Shown: positions 40,791 through 50,274 of the stretch, one piece after another | Layout of the letters: every line of letters begins with the position of its first letter | Position numbering within the stretch: position 1 is the first letter of the stretch | Source of the DNA: Azophilus sp965220835 | Lineage (GTDB): Bacteria > Pseudomonadota > Gammaproteobacteria > Pseudomonadales > Azotimanducaceae | Direction of reading: 5' to 3' | DNA length: 64,000 nucleotides | Assembly: GCA_965220835.1 (NCBI GenBank) | Contig: OZ244842.1 | Location: 1,426,001-1,490,000, forward strand | Translations under genes and position numbers: made by a program | Notes under the pieces: model-generated | Database searches by the model: none | What the model was told of the DNA's origin: nothing | Seen by the model: the letters and a program-made list of their open reading frames with translations, nothing else

Positions 40791-41655
40791 GGATCGACCG
40801 GGGCAGTGGATTGCGCCGCCACTCGCCGTACAGCAACTCCTCCACGAACTCCACGCAGCGAAACTCCATCAACCGAGCGTCCGGTTCCATGCGCCGGTAG
40901 AGGGGCATGGACAGGGTCCAAGGCTCGGTGAAGGTCTCCGGGTCTTCGATGGTGGCCTCGTAGTGAAGGTGATTCGGCCCCGTCGGCGTGTAGCGCTCGG
41001 TCACTTTCATTTGCGCGCTGTGGTGGTTGCCCGCCCGGTCAAACCAAGTCGAATCCAACTGGCCAGTGACTTCCACCACCAGCGTGTCGCCTTCCCAGCG
41101 CCCGTGGGACCAGCCCATCCAGGAATCGATTGGCGCTGGTCCTGGATCTTCCATGTAGATGTCGCGCACCGCGCCGGCATACTGGTAGGCGATGAAGATG
41201 GAGTCGGCGTTTTGGAAAATCTGAAAGGGCTGCGGCATGTAGGTGGCCCGCGGCACGCCCGGCAGGTAGCACTTCACCTCCGGGTCCCGGTCGATCCAGT
41301 TGGCTTGGTTCTCCTTCTTCTTGGCCAAGGCTTCGGGCTTGTAGGGTATCTTGCCGCCCTCAACCACGCCCATGCCCGGCGGCACCGCCCCCACCGCGCC
41401 AAGATACAGCGTTTTCGGCGCCGGCAGCGGCCCGTGCGGCCCCTCGCGCTCTTGCAATGAGGAGCGGGCCATGTGCATCTCGATGTCGTAATTGGCTTCA
41501 TTGAGCGCCTGCCAGATGCCGTTCAAATCTGGATGAACGCCGTCCGGGCCCCGTGGTGCGCGCCAGGCTTCGCTGGCTGGCAGGGCCGCATCTTCGGGCA
41601 GGGCGCAGGACGTCAGGGCCAAAACCAAGGCAAGGGCAGTGGTGAGCCTGGCCAC
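40786..41655 (-). CDS. Lipoprotein of unknown function
   Basis: The 289-residue protein starts with a lipoprotein signal (LTTALALVLALTSC, with Cys as the likely lipid-modified residue). The mature part contains HPDLNGIWQALNEANYDIE and WSHGRWEGDTLVVEVTGQLDSTWFDRAGN, a pattern I have seen in secreted proteins found beside DUF6152 genes; no function is known. I chose the GTG at 41655, eleven bases after the GST stop; an ATG-based longer frame would overlap GST by over 100 bp. Confidence 0.82.
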   Translation of the reverse strand: MARLTTALALVLALTSCALPEDAALPASEAWRAPRGPDGVHPDLNGIWQALNEANYDIEMHMARSSLQEREGPHGPLPAPKTLYLGAVGAVPPGMGVVEGGKIPYKPEALAKKKENQANWIDRDPEVKCYLPGVPRATYMPQPFQIFQNADSIFIAYQYAGAVRDIYMEDPGPAPIDSWMGWSHGRWEGDTLVVEVTGQLDSTWFDRAGNHHSAQMKVTERYTPTGPNHLHYEATIEDPETFTEPWTLSMPLYRRMEPDARLMEFRCVEFVEELLYGEWRRNPLPRSIP

Positions 41656-41665
41656 GGCAAGCGCC

Positions 41666-42301
41666 TCAAGCCGCCGCGCTGGGGCGCGCGGACACGGCCG
41701 CATGCCAACGCTTGAGGTTTTCGCAGTGTTCCGGGATGGGCAACCGCGCCGCGCCGGCCGCAAAATCGATGGTGCACAGCGCCGTGATGTCAGCGATGGT
41801 GAAGGCATCCCCTGCCACATACTCCGATTCCCCCAAGGCTTCGTTCAAGCGCTCGTAGAAGCGTTGCACGCTGTTCTTGCCGCGCTCCACCAGCGCGGGA
41901 ACGGCATCCACGGTTCCGGCATTACCGGCCAGTCCTCGCTTGGCGAAGCCCGGAAAAGCGTTGCGGAACGCCTCCGCCGCCCCCATGAGGCCATCGAACT
42001 CCATGTGCCGCTGGCGTGCATCGATGTACGCCTTGCTTACCGGATCAGTGCCCATCAGCGGCGGCTGCGGCTGAGTCTCCTCGAAGTAGCGGCAGATGGC
42101 CACGGACTCGTCAAGCACCGTGCCGTCATCGAGCACCAAGGTGGGCAGCACGCCCCGAGGGTTGATGGCCAGGAAGTCATCGGCCAGGTTCTCGCCTTGA
42201 ATGATGTCCACGGGAACGGTGTCGCAGGTGACGCCCTTCTCCGCCATGAACATGCGCACGCGGCGCGGGTTAGGGGCCAGTTTGCTGTCGTAGAGCTTCA
42301 T
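41666..42301 (-). CDS. Glutathione S-transferase
   Basis: The 211-residue cytosolic GST has an N-terminal thioredoxin-like domain (MKLYDSKLAPNPRRVRMFMAEKG, NPRGVLPTLVLDDGTVLDESVAICRYFEE). A helical C-terminal domain follows with VAGDAFTIADITALCTIDFA. The active-site residue is probably the Ser of YDSKLAPNP. It sits 66 bp after the Baeyer-Villiger monooxygenase and may detoxify or process its products. Confidence 0.92.
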   Translation of the reverse strand: MKLYDSKLAPNPRRVRMFMAEKGVTCDTVPVDIIQGENLADDFLAINPRGVLPTLVLDDGTVLDESVAICRYFEETQPQPPLMGTDPVSKAYIDARQRHMEFDGLMGAAEAFRNAFPGFAKRGLAGNAGTVDAVPALVERGKNSVQRFYERLNEALGESEYVAGDAFTIADITALCTIDFAAGAARLPIPEHCENLKRWHAAVSARPSAAA

Positions 42302-42367
42302 GGGTTTATCCTTGGTCAGTCAATCGCGATTGCAAGTGAAGGGGATTATAGGTTGAAAGCCAGCCGT

Positions 42368-44299
42368 TCAACCAAGGGCGTAGTGCTCCGGCTCCAGATC
42401 ATGCAGCCGCTGCCAAAACTCGTGCAGGCTGAACGGCGAGTTGTTGACCACCCGGCCCTGGCTGTTCTTGTACCAACTCGCGACCCCCGGATGGCCCCAA
42501 GCCAAGGTCTCGCTGATGGCCTGCACCTCTTCGTTGTAGGCGTCGTTCACCGCTTCACGCACCTCCATCGAGCGCACCCCCTGAATGACCATCAGGGCCA
42601 GGCACTGCATCACGTAGTGAACCTGGCACTCCACTTGGTAGATGATGCTGCCGCCATGCACGATGTTGGTGTTGGGGCCATACAGGCAGAAGAAATTAGG
42701 GTAGTCCGGCACCGTGGTGCCCTTGAAGGCGCGCGGCGTATCCCCCCAACGGCGCTCCAGCGTTTCCCCCGAGCGTCCGGCCACGGCCATCGGCCAGAGG
42801 AATTGGTTGGTTCTAAAGCCGGTGGCGGCAATGATCACGTCCGCCTCGTGCAACGCACCGTCAGCGGTCACCAGCCCTTCGGGCACGATGCGTGCAATGG
42901 GATCGGTCACCAGAGTCACATTGTCGCGCGCCAAGGTGCCATACCAGTTGTTGTCGATGATCAGCCGCTTGCCGAACACGGGGAAGTCCGGCGTGCAGCG
43001 GGGGGCGAGGTCTTGGCGCTCGCCAAGCTGGTCCGCGATGTAGCCGGTCAGCGCTTCGCGGATGGCGTCGTTGGCCTCGCTCATGGCCTGTTTCGGGCGC
43101 GTCCATTCCGGATCCGCCACCACAGCCGGCCAATTGCGGTCGGAGAAGGCGAACACCATCCGGGCGCGGTGCCATTCGGCATATCGGGGAATGTGCTTCA
43201 GCGCCCAGATCTGCCCCTTTTCCACGGGCCGATAGTAATCGTCGTTGGGCGAGACCCAGTGCGGCGTTCGTTGAAAGACGCTCACCTTGGCGGCAGCAGC
43301 GGCGGTTTTGGGCAGCAGTTGCACGGCGCTGCAGCCCGTGCCGATCACGGCCACCTTGCGGCCTGCCAGTTCGACGTCCGAGCGCCATCGAGCGGAGTGG
43401 AACAGGGGGCCGGCAAAGGCATCGATGCCTTCAATGTCTGGCATGGCGGGCCGGTTCAACTGGCCCACGGCACTGACGACGGCGTTGGCGGCCAGGGTCT
43501 GCGCACCGCCAGCGGCGTTGCGGACGTCGATGCGCCAGCGGCCGCTGGACTCGTCATAGGCCATGGCCGTCACTTCGGTTTGCAGGCGAATGTGCTCCCG
43601 CAGCCCAAAGCGGTCCGTGCAGCGTTCAAAGTAGGCGTGCAGCTCATCGCGCTTGGAGAAGTAACCCGACCACTCGGGATTGCGTTCGAAGGAATAGGAG
43701 TAGAAGTGATTCGGCGTATCGACGCCGCAATCGGGATAAGCGTTCTCGTACCAAGTGCCGCCCACGGCGTCGTTCTTCTCAAGAATGGTGAACGCAATGC
43801 CCGCCGCCTTGAGCTTGGCCCCCATGCAGATGCCGGACATGCCGGCGCCGATGACGGCAACCTGAAAGTCCGCCGCCGCCTCGGGCGCCGCGGCCAGTTG
43901 GCGCTGCCAGAGCTCGTCCCGGTCAACAAAGCCGGTCTCCTCCAGGAGCATGGCGGCGTAGGCCTCGTCAATGGGTTCCGCCACGGAAAAGGCCATCAAT
44001 TCCGCCATCCGCGCAACGCCTGGTGGTGGCGGAAGCTCCGGACGCTCGCGGCGCAGGCGGCACAGCGCGTCAACGGCCACAGCCCGAATTTCCGCCGCAA
44101 CATCCTCTTGGTAGCCACCGGTGTTGTCCGGAAAAAGCTCGCCATCCGGCACGACGATGGGCGCCGGCGCATACCTTGGCGCCAACCAGGCGTCATCGCC
44201 CGTCAGGTCCGCCAAAGTAACCAGCAGCGTCGGCAGGTTGACATCCTTAAGCGCTGCCTCAAGCTGCGCCTCGGTCCCCGGAATTTCGATGCGTGGCAC
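42368..44299 (-). CDS. Baeyer-Villiger monooxygenase (4-hydroxyacetophenone monooxygenase-like)
   Basis: The 643-residue flavoprotein carries an N-terminal extension of about 145 residues, as in HAPMO-type enzymes. Then come the FAD motif VAVIGAGMSGICMGAKL, the BVMO fingerprint FAGPLFHSARW and the NADPH motif VAVIGTGCSAVQLLP. It is expected to convert ketones to esters using NADPH and O2. The GTG start has an excellent ribosome-binding site (aggaggag). The substrate is unknown; a terpenoid or aromatic ketone is plausible given the neighbouring epoxide hydrolase. Confidence 0.92.
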   Translation of the reverse strand: MPRIEIPGTEAQLEAALKDVNLPTLLVTLADLTGDDAWLAPRYAPAPIVVPDGELFPDNTGGYQEDVAAEIRAVAVDALCRLRRERPELPPPPGVARMAELMAFSVAEPIDEAYAAMLLEETGFVDRDELWQRQLAAAPEAAADFQVAVIGAGMSGICMGAKLKAAGIAFTILEKNDAVGGTWYENAYPDCGVDTPNHFYSYSFERNPEWSGYFSKRDELHAYFERCTDRFGLREHIRLQTEVTAMAYDESSGRWRIDVRNAAGGAQTLAANAVVSAVGQLNRPAMPDIEGIDAFAGPLFHSARWRSDVELAGRKVAVIGTGCSAVQLLPKTAAAAAKVSVFQRTPHWVSPNDDYYRPVEKGQIWALKHIPRYAEWHRARMVFAFSDRNWPAVVADPEWTRPKQAMSEANDAIREALTGYIADQLGERQDLAPRCTPDFPVFGKRLIIDNNWYGTLARDNVTLVTDPIARIVPEGLVTADGALHEADVIIAATGFRTNQFLWPMAVAGRSGETLERRWGDTPRAFKGTTVPDYPNFFCLYGPNTNIVHGGSIIYQVECQVHYVMQCLALMVIQGVRSMEVREAVNDAYNEEVQAISETLAWGHPGVASWYKNSQGRVVNNSPFSLHEFWQRLHDLEPEHYALG

Positions 44300-44397
44300 T
44301 TGACTCCTCCTCGCTCAGGTCAATGACACCCGCCCCCATTGTAGGCAATCAGGCCGCTTGGCGGTATGCCACCTGGCCGCCCCGCCGTGTCGCCTCG

Positions 44398-44760
44398 TTA
44401 CGCGTCAATCGGCTCGTCAAAGTCCAGCCACCCCACTTGGTAGCCGGGCGGTAGGGGTTCGTTGCGCTCCAAGCGGCCAGCGAATGACTTCAAGTCATCG
44501 ATGATCATGAGCAGGTAGGGATCGCTGGCAGGCCGGACAATGTCGCAGAGCAGCAGCAGCTGCTCAACGCACCACCAAAACACGTCCTCGCCCGGCAGCA
44601 CCGGGCGGCGCGGCGGCATGACTTCGACCTTTTCCTCATCATCCAGAACCCGGCTCAGGAAGGCCATGACATCGGCATTGCCCTGCACGGCGGGTGAAAC
44701 GCTGCTCAGGATTTCAATCAACCGCGGCTTGTGCCGCTGCATCAGTTCTTGGGCGTCCAT
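44398..44760 (-). CDS. Hypothetical acidic protein
   Basis: I do not recognise this 120-residue protein. It is mostly helical, starts MDAQELMQRHKPRLIEILSS and contains LPGEDVFWWCVEQLLLLCDI, an amphipathic or partly buried helix. It has no signal peptide. Codon structure and absence of overlap with other genes support it being real. It is divergent from the epoxide hydrolase and 98 bp upstream of the BVMO gene on the same strand. Confidence 0.65.
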   Translation of the reverse strand: MDAQELMQRHKPRLIEILSSVSPAVQGNADVMAFLSRVLDDEEKVEVMPPRRPVLPGEDVFWWCVEQLLLLCDIVRPASDPYLLMIIDDLKSFAGRLERNEPLPPGYQVGWLDFDEPIDA

Positions 44761-44894
44761 CAGGGACTCTCCGCAGTCCAGTTGAGACCATTATGGAAAG
44801 GAAACTGAGCACGGGAAGTCGATATCGCTGCAAAGCTTGTGCGACATTCGCCATACTTGACCTTTGTTCGTAAACAACAGGAGCCACAGCACCC

Positions 44895-46043
44895 ATGAGC
44901 ACAATCGAACCCTTCGCCATCGACGTGCCGGCCGCAGACCTGCAAGACCTGCAAAGCCGCTTGGCCGCCACCCGATGGCCGGAAGCCGAAACGCCCGACG
45001 ACTGGAGCCAAGGCGTCCCGCTGGCCTACGCTCAGGAGTTTTGCCGTTACTGGGCGGAGCACTACGACTGGCCGGCCCGTCAAGCGCTGATGAACCGCTT
45101 TGCCCAGTTCAAGACCACCATCGAGGGCTTGAGCGTCCACTTCATTCACCACCCAAGCCCGTCGCCCGAGGCTCGGCCGTTGCTGATCACCCACGGCTGG
45201 CCCGGATCGGTTGTGGAGTTCCACAAGGTCATCGAGCCGCTGGCGGACCCCGCCGCCCACGGCGGCGACGCCGCCGACGCCTTCCACGTCATTTGCCCCT
45301 CGCTGCCCGGCTACGGCTTCTCCGGCAAACCCACAGCCACTGGCTGGGGGGTGGAGAAAATCGCCTCGGCTTGGGACCAGCTGATGGCCCGCCTAGGCTA
45401 CGACGGCTACTTTGCCCAAGGCGGCGATTGGGGGGCGGCGGTCACCACCGCCATCGGCATCCAGAACCTCGGCCGCTGCGCCGGCATTCACGTCAACATG
45501 CCCTTCGCACCACCCACCAAGGAGGCTTTGGCCAATCCCACCGATCGGGACCAGCAGGCCTTGGCGGGCGCCAACTACTATCAGGAGTGGGATTCCGGCT
45601 ACTCCAAGCAGCAGAGCACGCGGCCGCAAACCCTCGGCTATGGCTTGGTGGATTCTCCGGCCGGGCAAGCCATGTGGATTTTGGAGAAGTTCTGGGCGTG
45701 GACGGATTGCGACGGCCATCCCGAAAACGCGCTCAGCCGGGATGAGCTGATCGACAACATCATGATCTACTGGCTGAACGGCGCCGGCGCCTCCTCCGCC
45801 CGCCTGTATTGGGAGAGCTTCGGCAAGGCCTTCTCAGGCGGCGACGGCGAGACCGTGGCAGTGCCCACTGGCGCCAGCATCTTCCCCAAGGAGATCATAC
45901 CGACCCCCCGCTCCTGGGCTGAAGTCCGCTACCCAAACATCGTCTATTGGAACGAACTCGACCGCGGCGGCCACTTTGCCGCCTTCGAGCAGCCGGAGCT
46001 GTTCGTTGATGAGGTGCGCAGCGCGTTCCGCGCGATGCGTTAG
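44895..46043 (+). CDS. Epoxide hydrolase (alpha/beta-hydrolase, EHN family)
   Basis: The 382-residue protein has the N-terminal EHN domain (DVPAADLQDLQSRLAATRWPE), the oxyanion motif HGWPGS, and the nucleophile Asp in QGGDWGAAVTTA. The catalytic His lies in DRGGHFAAFEQPELFVDE. This set of residues is typical of juvenile-hormone/limonene-type bacterial epoxide hydrolases that add water to an epoxide. It converges with the RND pump gene, overlapping stops by four bases. Confidence 0.94.
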   Translation: MSTIEPFAIDVPAADLQDLQSRLAATRWPEAETPDDWSQGVPLAYAQEFCRYWAEHYDWPARQALMNRFAQFKTTIEGLSVHFIHHPSPSPEARPLLITHGWPGSVVEFHKVIEPLADPAAHGGDAADAFHVICPSLPGYGFSGKPTATGWGVEKIASAWDQLMARLGYDGYFAQGGDWGAAVTTAIGIQNLGRCAGIHVNMPFAPPTKEALANPTDRDQQALAGANYYQEWDSGYSKQQSTRPQTLGYGLVDSPAGQAMWILEKFWAWTDCDGHPENALSRDELIDNIMIYWLNGAGASSARLYWESFGKAFSGGDGETVAVPTGASIFPKEIIPTPRSWAEVRYPNIVYWNELDRGGHFAAFEQPELFVDEVRSAFRAMR

Positions 46044-49000
46044 GGAGCCTCTGGCAACACGCCCTGTAGGGTCGGCTCCGCAATGCGCTTGCCGAGCGCG
46101 ATGCGGTAAAAGACGGGCACTGCCAGCAGCGTGAGCAGCGTGGCAAAGGCCAGCCCGCTCATGATGCAAACGGCCATCTCCCTGAAGAAGGGGTCGGCCA
46201 GCAGCGGCGACATGCCGGCGATGGTGGTGCCGGCGGCCAGCATGACCGGGCGCAAGCGGCTGACCGCCCCTTGGACCATGGTCTGCAAAGTCGCCGCACC
46301 TTCCTTCAGGCGCTTGTCGATTTCGTCGATCAGCACGATGCAGTTCTTGATCAGCATGCCGGACAGGCTCAAGAAGCCCAGGAAGGCGGGAAACGTAAAA
46401 GCGAGATCAGTAGCCAGCAGGCCCAGCACGACGCCGCAAACCGTCATGGGCACCGACAGCCAGATCACGATGGCCTCGCGAACGCGGCCGAACATCAGGA
46501 TGGTGATCAACAGCATCACGCCGAAGGCCATGGGAATTTTCGGCAGCATGATGCGATAAGCATCCTGATCCGCTTCGTACTCACCTCCCCACTCCAATGC
46601 ATAGCCGGGCGGCAGTTCGATGGCTTCAACGAGCGGACGCACCTCAGTGAAGGCATGTCCCGCGTTTTGTCCCGGCCGCGGATTGGCTTGAACCTGAATG
46701 GTGCGGATGCGGTCACGACGAAAAATCACTGCGTCTTCCGCCGTGAGATCAAATGACGAGACGACTTGGCGCATGGGGATGTAGCGCTGTTGGGACTGGC
46801 TCCACACCAAGCGGTCCGGCAGGCCGGCGACATCGGCGCGCTCCGCCTTCGGTGCCCGCGCGATGATCGGAATCAGCTTCTCGTTCTCCCGGTAAAGGCC
46901 GATGGGCACGCCGAAAGTGGCATAGGCCAAAGCCAACGAGACATCACGACGGGTAACGCCAGCCAGACGGGCTCGGGCCTCATCATAGTGGGGCGTGATT
47001 TGCAGCGCAGGCTGCCGCCAATCGATGCGGCGCTCGACAAGGTTCTGCTGCAGATAAGCGGCAAGCGCTTGATCGGCCAAGGCACGCAGGACTTTCGTGT
47101 CATGGCCTGAGAAGCGAGCTTCGATCTTGGCACTGGTGCCGGGGGTGAACTCCGTCCGGCGAACCTGCAGTTCCGCATCAGGCCGCAGCTCCGTCAGCAG
47201 ATTCCGGGTCTCGACCATCATGGCGTCCATCTCGTGCACATCCGCAACCCTAACCACCAGTTGCGCATAGGCCGAATTGGGCTGCTCGGGCAGCATGGTG
47301 CTCGTAAACCGCGGCGCACCCACACCGATGAAGCTGGTGACCGCTTCGACGCCCTCCAAAGTGGAGAGCACCTGCTCCAGCCGAACCGCGTCTTCGCTGG
47401 TGGCCAGAATGTCTGTGCCCTCGGCCAGCCGGTAGTCCACATAGAACAAGGGCGTGTTGTTGGTCGGAAAAAACGCCTGCTTGACGAACTGAAAACCCCA
47501 TAGGCAGATCGCCAAAACAGTCAGGATTGCACCCGTGGCCAGCCAAGCTCGGCGCAGGCCGAAGGCAAGCAGACGCCGATATGGCGCATAGGCCCAGCCA
47601 GCGTAAAGCGCCTCCTCCGGCTGCGGCGGCCGAGCCTTGAGCAAACGGCTGCCCAGCAGGGGCACGACCGTGATGGCCAACAGCCAGCTAAGCAGCAAGG
47701 CGATGGCGATGACGTAAAACAAGGAACGCAGGAAGTGGCCAGCCATGTCGTCCGTCAAGCTGATTGGCCCAAACGCAACGATGCCAATGACGGTTGCGCC
47801 AAGCAGCGTGAACTGGGTGCGGCTTGCCGAACGGGCGGCCGCCTCGGCTGGCGCCAAGCCCTTGCCGACACCGATCACCATGCCTTCCGCCACCACAATG
47901 CCGTTGTCCACCAGCATGCCCATGGCGATCATCAGCGCACCCAATGAAATGCGCTGCAGTTCGATGCCCAGCAGCGCCATCGCGCACAGCGTGCCGAGGA
48001 TGGTCAGCAGCAGCACGGCGCCGACCACGGTACCTGCACGCCAGCCCATGAAAACGCAGAGGGCCACCACCACCGTGGCAACCGACAAGACCAGGTTTCT
48101 CAGGAACTGCTTGATGGCTTGGTCCACCATCTCATGCTGGGCGTAGATGACCGACGCGCTGACGCCGAGCGGCAACTCGCCGAGCAACCTTTGCATGTGG
48201 GCATCCACGGCTCGTCCCACCTCGACGACGTTTTCGTCGGGGATCACTGAAACGCCCACGATGAAAACCCGCTCACCATTGTGGCGAATGATCTCCGGTG
48301 GCGCTTCGACGGGTTCGCGGACCAGGGTGGCGATGTCCTCCAGGCGCACGATCTCGCTTGAGCCAGGACGCCCGAGCCGCATGTCGCGCACTGCTGCAGC
48401 GCTGCCAAACGCCTCCTGCGGCGCGATGCGCAAGCGCCGGCCTTCAAAGACAATGGAACCCGCGGGCGTGATGTCGTTTTCCGAGCCAATGCCCGAAAAC
48501 AGGGCGTCCATCGGCAGGCCAAGACGACCGAGGCGAACGTGGTCCACCTCGACGAAGACGGCCTCCTTCGGTTCGCCCCCGGCATGCACCTTGGCGACCC
48601 CGGGGACGGACTTCAGAGCCGTGACGATGTGACGGGACATGTCCTGGGTTTCGGCAGTGCGGTAGCCTGGTGCCGAAATGGCGTAAAGAATGCCGTAGAC
48701 GTCGCCATAATCGTCTTCCACGAGAGGCGCCTCGGCACCCGGGGGCAGCCGGCTGCGGGCTTCGCTAACGCGCCGCCGCAACTCATCATAGATCTGTTGA
48801 ACTTCGCGAACGTTGTACTTTTCCTTGATTTCAATTTGCACTTCAGAGCGGCCCGCCACCGACTTGGACACCATCTCTTCAATGTAAGGCAGTTCCTGCA
48901 GGGCCGCCTCAATCACGTCGGTCACTTCCTGCTCCACTTCCTGAGCCGACGCGCCGGGATACTCGGTCAACACGAGGGCGATGTTGAGCGGAATGGCCGG

Positions 49001-49144
49001 ATCTTCAAGCCGGCCTACGCTATCGATGCCCACCACACCGCCCACCAGGCAGCCGAGAATCAGCAACCATGGATAGAGTGGGCGCTCAATGGAGAAACGG
49101 GCGATGTTCCAAGCGGTTGGCTGGGTTGCGGCCTCTTCCGCCAC
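46040..49144 (-). CDS. RND efflux pump, inner-membrane component
   Basis: The 1,034-residue AcrB/MdtB-like transporter has 12 membrane segments, with large periplasmic loops after TM1 and TM7. TM4 has the proton-relay region (GMLVDNGIVVAEGMVIG) and near the C-terminus there is LSGMLIKNCIVLIDEID. It starts with GTG overlapping the stop of the periplasmic adaptor. No TolC-like outer-membrane gene is present in the window. It probably exports hydrophobic compounds. Confidence 0.94.
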   Translation of the reverse strand: MAEEAATQPTAWNIARFSIERPLYPWLLILGCLVGGVVGIDSVGRLEDPAIPLNIALVLTEYPGASAQEVEQEVTDVIEAALQELPYIEEMVSKSVAGRSEVQIEIKEKYNVREVQQIYDELRRRVSEARSRLPPGAEAPLVEDDYGDVYGILYAISAPGYRTAETQDMSRHIVTALKSVPGVAKVHAGGEPKEAVFVEVDHVRLGRLGLPMDALFSGIGSENDITPAGSIVFEGRRLRIAPQEAFGSAAAVRDMRLGRPGSSEIVRLEDIATLVREPVEAPPEIIRHNGERVFIVGVSVIPDENVVEVGRAVDAHMQRLLGELPLGVSASVIYAQHEMVDQAIKQFLRNLVLSVATVVVALCVFMGWRAGTVVGAVLLLTILGTLCAMALLGIELQRISLGALMIAMGMLVDNGIVVAEGMVIGVGKGLAPAEAAARSASRTQFTLLGATVIGIVAFGPISLTDDMAGHFLRSLFYVIAIALLLSWLLAITVVPLLGSRLLKARPPQPEEALYAGWAYAPYRRLLAFGLRRAWLATGAILTVLAICLWGFQFVKQAFFPTNNTPLFYVDYRLAEGTDILATSEDAVRLEQVLSTLEGVEAVTSFIGVGAPRFTSTMLPEQPNSAYAQLVVRVADVHEMDAMMVETRNLLTELRPDAELQVRRTEFTPGTSAKIEARFSGHDTKVLRALADQALAAYLQQNLVERRIDWRQPALQITPHYDEARARLAGVTRRDVSLALAYATFGVPIGLYRENEKLIPIIARAPKAERADVAGLPDRLVWSQSQQRYIPMRQVVSSFDLTAEDAVIFRRDRIRTIQVQANPRPGQNAGHAFTEVRPLVEAIELPPGYALEWGGEYEADQDAYRIMLPKIPMAFGVMLLITILMFGRVREAIVIWLSVPMTVCGVVLGLLATDLAFTFPAFLGFLSLSGMLIKNCIVLIDEIDKRLKEGAATLQTMVQGAVSRLRPVMLAAGTTIAGMSPLLADPFFREMAVCIMSGLAFATLLTLLAVPVFYRIALGKRIAEPTLQGVLPEAP

Positions 49145-50274
49145 TAGGAGCCACCGGCGCCGTTGCGCATAGGCCGTATGCGCATGCCTTCCTGCAGCTG
49201 GTTGGCACCCGTCGAAATCACCTGTTCGCCGCCCTGCAGCCCGGATGTGACGGGAACGCCATAGGCGGTCGGCAGGCCAACTTGCACCGCCTGCTTGCGC
49301 ACTTCCTGCGTCTGGGGGTCGTAGAGCCAGACAAAGAGACCTTTGCCTGGCCCGCTGACCAAGGCGCTAGCCGGGATCCGCGCCGCTGCCTCGGCACCCG
49401 TCTCCGGGCGCAGTGCCACGTGCACGGCAGCCGTCATGCCCGGCAGAATGTTGTACTCGGCTGGCCGCTGCATCGCGAACGAGACCTCATAGGTCTGGGC
49501 CACCGCATCCGCCTCGCCGCGGTTCTCCCGGAAGCTCAATGGAAAGCGCTGCTTCGGGGCGAAGGGGAACACGGCGTCCATGCTGACCACCTGTTCCGTG
49601 CCGACGGTGACCAGCAACTTCTCCGGCACGCCGGCCACCACCTGCAGCTCATGAAGGTCGTTCAGCCGCACCACCTTGTCCTTGGCCCCGACTTGGACAA
49701 AGTTGTCAACGTAGCGTTGCGCCACATAGGCATCGAATGGCGCCACAATCCGGCTCTTGGCCAAGGACGCACGCCGCTGCGCCAGCCGCACCCGCTGCAG
49801 CTCGTGGAACGAGCGAGCATCCTCCACCAGCGAAGCGGCAATGCCGCGCTGAGCCAGCAGGCGGCGCTTGCGCTCCAAATCCTGCCGCGCCAACTTGACC
49901 TGCAGCTCCGCCTCCCGCACTGCTAGGTGAAAGTCCGTGGGGTCCAGGGCGGCGACGAGCTGGCCGCGCCCAATGGTCTGGCCCTCCAGAACCGGCAGCT
50001 CCGCCAGCACCCCATCGACTTCAAAGGACATGTCGATCGATTGCGCGGCCTCCACCCGCGCGACGAATTCATGGTGCGTGACAACGCCCGCCGCTTCAAC
50101 CATGACAACCTTGGCCGGCCGCACGAATTGATCCGCAACAACCTGCTCCGGGGCATTGCCGCAGCCACCCAGCAGAAGGGTCGCAACCCATAGCGCGAAC
50201 GGTAGGCTGCGGCGGGCCCCAAGGCCCTCAACGCTCTTTGACAAGGGGTGGCGCACTGCCGCCGCGTCACGCAT
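49144..50274 (-). CDS. RND periplasmic adaptor (membrane fusion) lipoprotein
   Basis: The protein of about 376 residues has a lipoprotein signal (ALWVATLLLGGC), a barrel-sandwich lipoyl motif (VEAAQSIDMSFEVDGVLAELPVLEGQTIGRGQLVAALD), a coiled-coil hairpin (VKLARQDLERKRRLLAQRG) and a beta-barrel domain. I chose the ATG at 50274, which overlaps the upstream acyl-CoA dehydrogenase by eight bases. A later TTG, just before the signal peptide, is also possible. It is co-transcribed with the RND pump. Confidence 0.9.
   Translation of the reverse strand: MRDAAAVRHPLSKSVEGLGARRSLPFALWVATLLLGGCGNAPEQVVADQFVRPAKVVMVEAAGVVTHHEFVARVEAAQSIDMSFEVDGVLAELPVLEGQTIGRGQLVAALDPTDFHLAVREAELQVKLARQDLERKRRLLAQRGIAASLVEDARSFHELQRVRLAQRRASLAKSRIVAPFDAYVAQRYVDNFVQVGAKDKVVRLNDLHELQVVAGVPEKLLVTVGTEQVVSMDAVFPFAPKQRFPLSFRENRGEADAVAQTYEVSFAMQRPAEYNILPGMTAAVHVALRPETGAEAAARIPASALVSGPGKGLFVWLYDPQTQEVRKQAVQVGLPTAYGVPVTSGLQGGEQVISTGANQLQEGMRIRPMRNGAGGS

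Noticed and set aside
41639..44326. 895-codon plus-strand open frame opposite the BVMO and GST genes
   Set aside because: The minus strand holds the FAD, NADPH and BVMO motifs plus a complete GST. The plus frame spans both genes and the gap between them, which a real gene would not.
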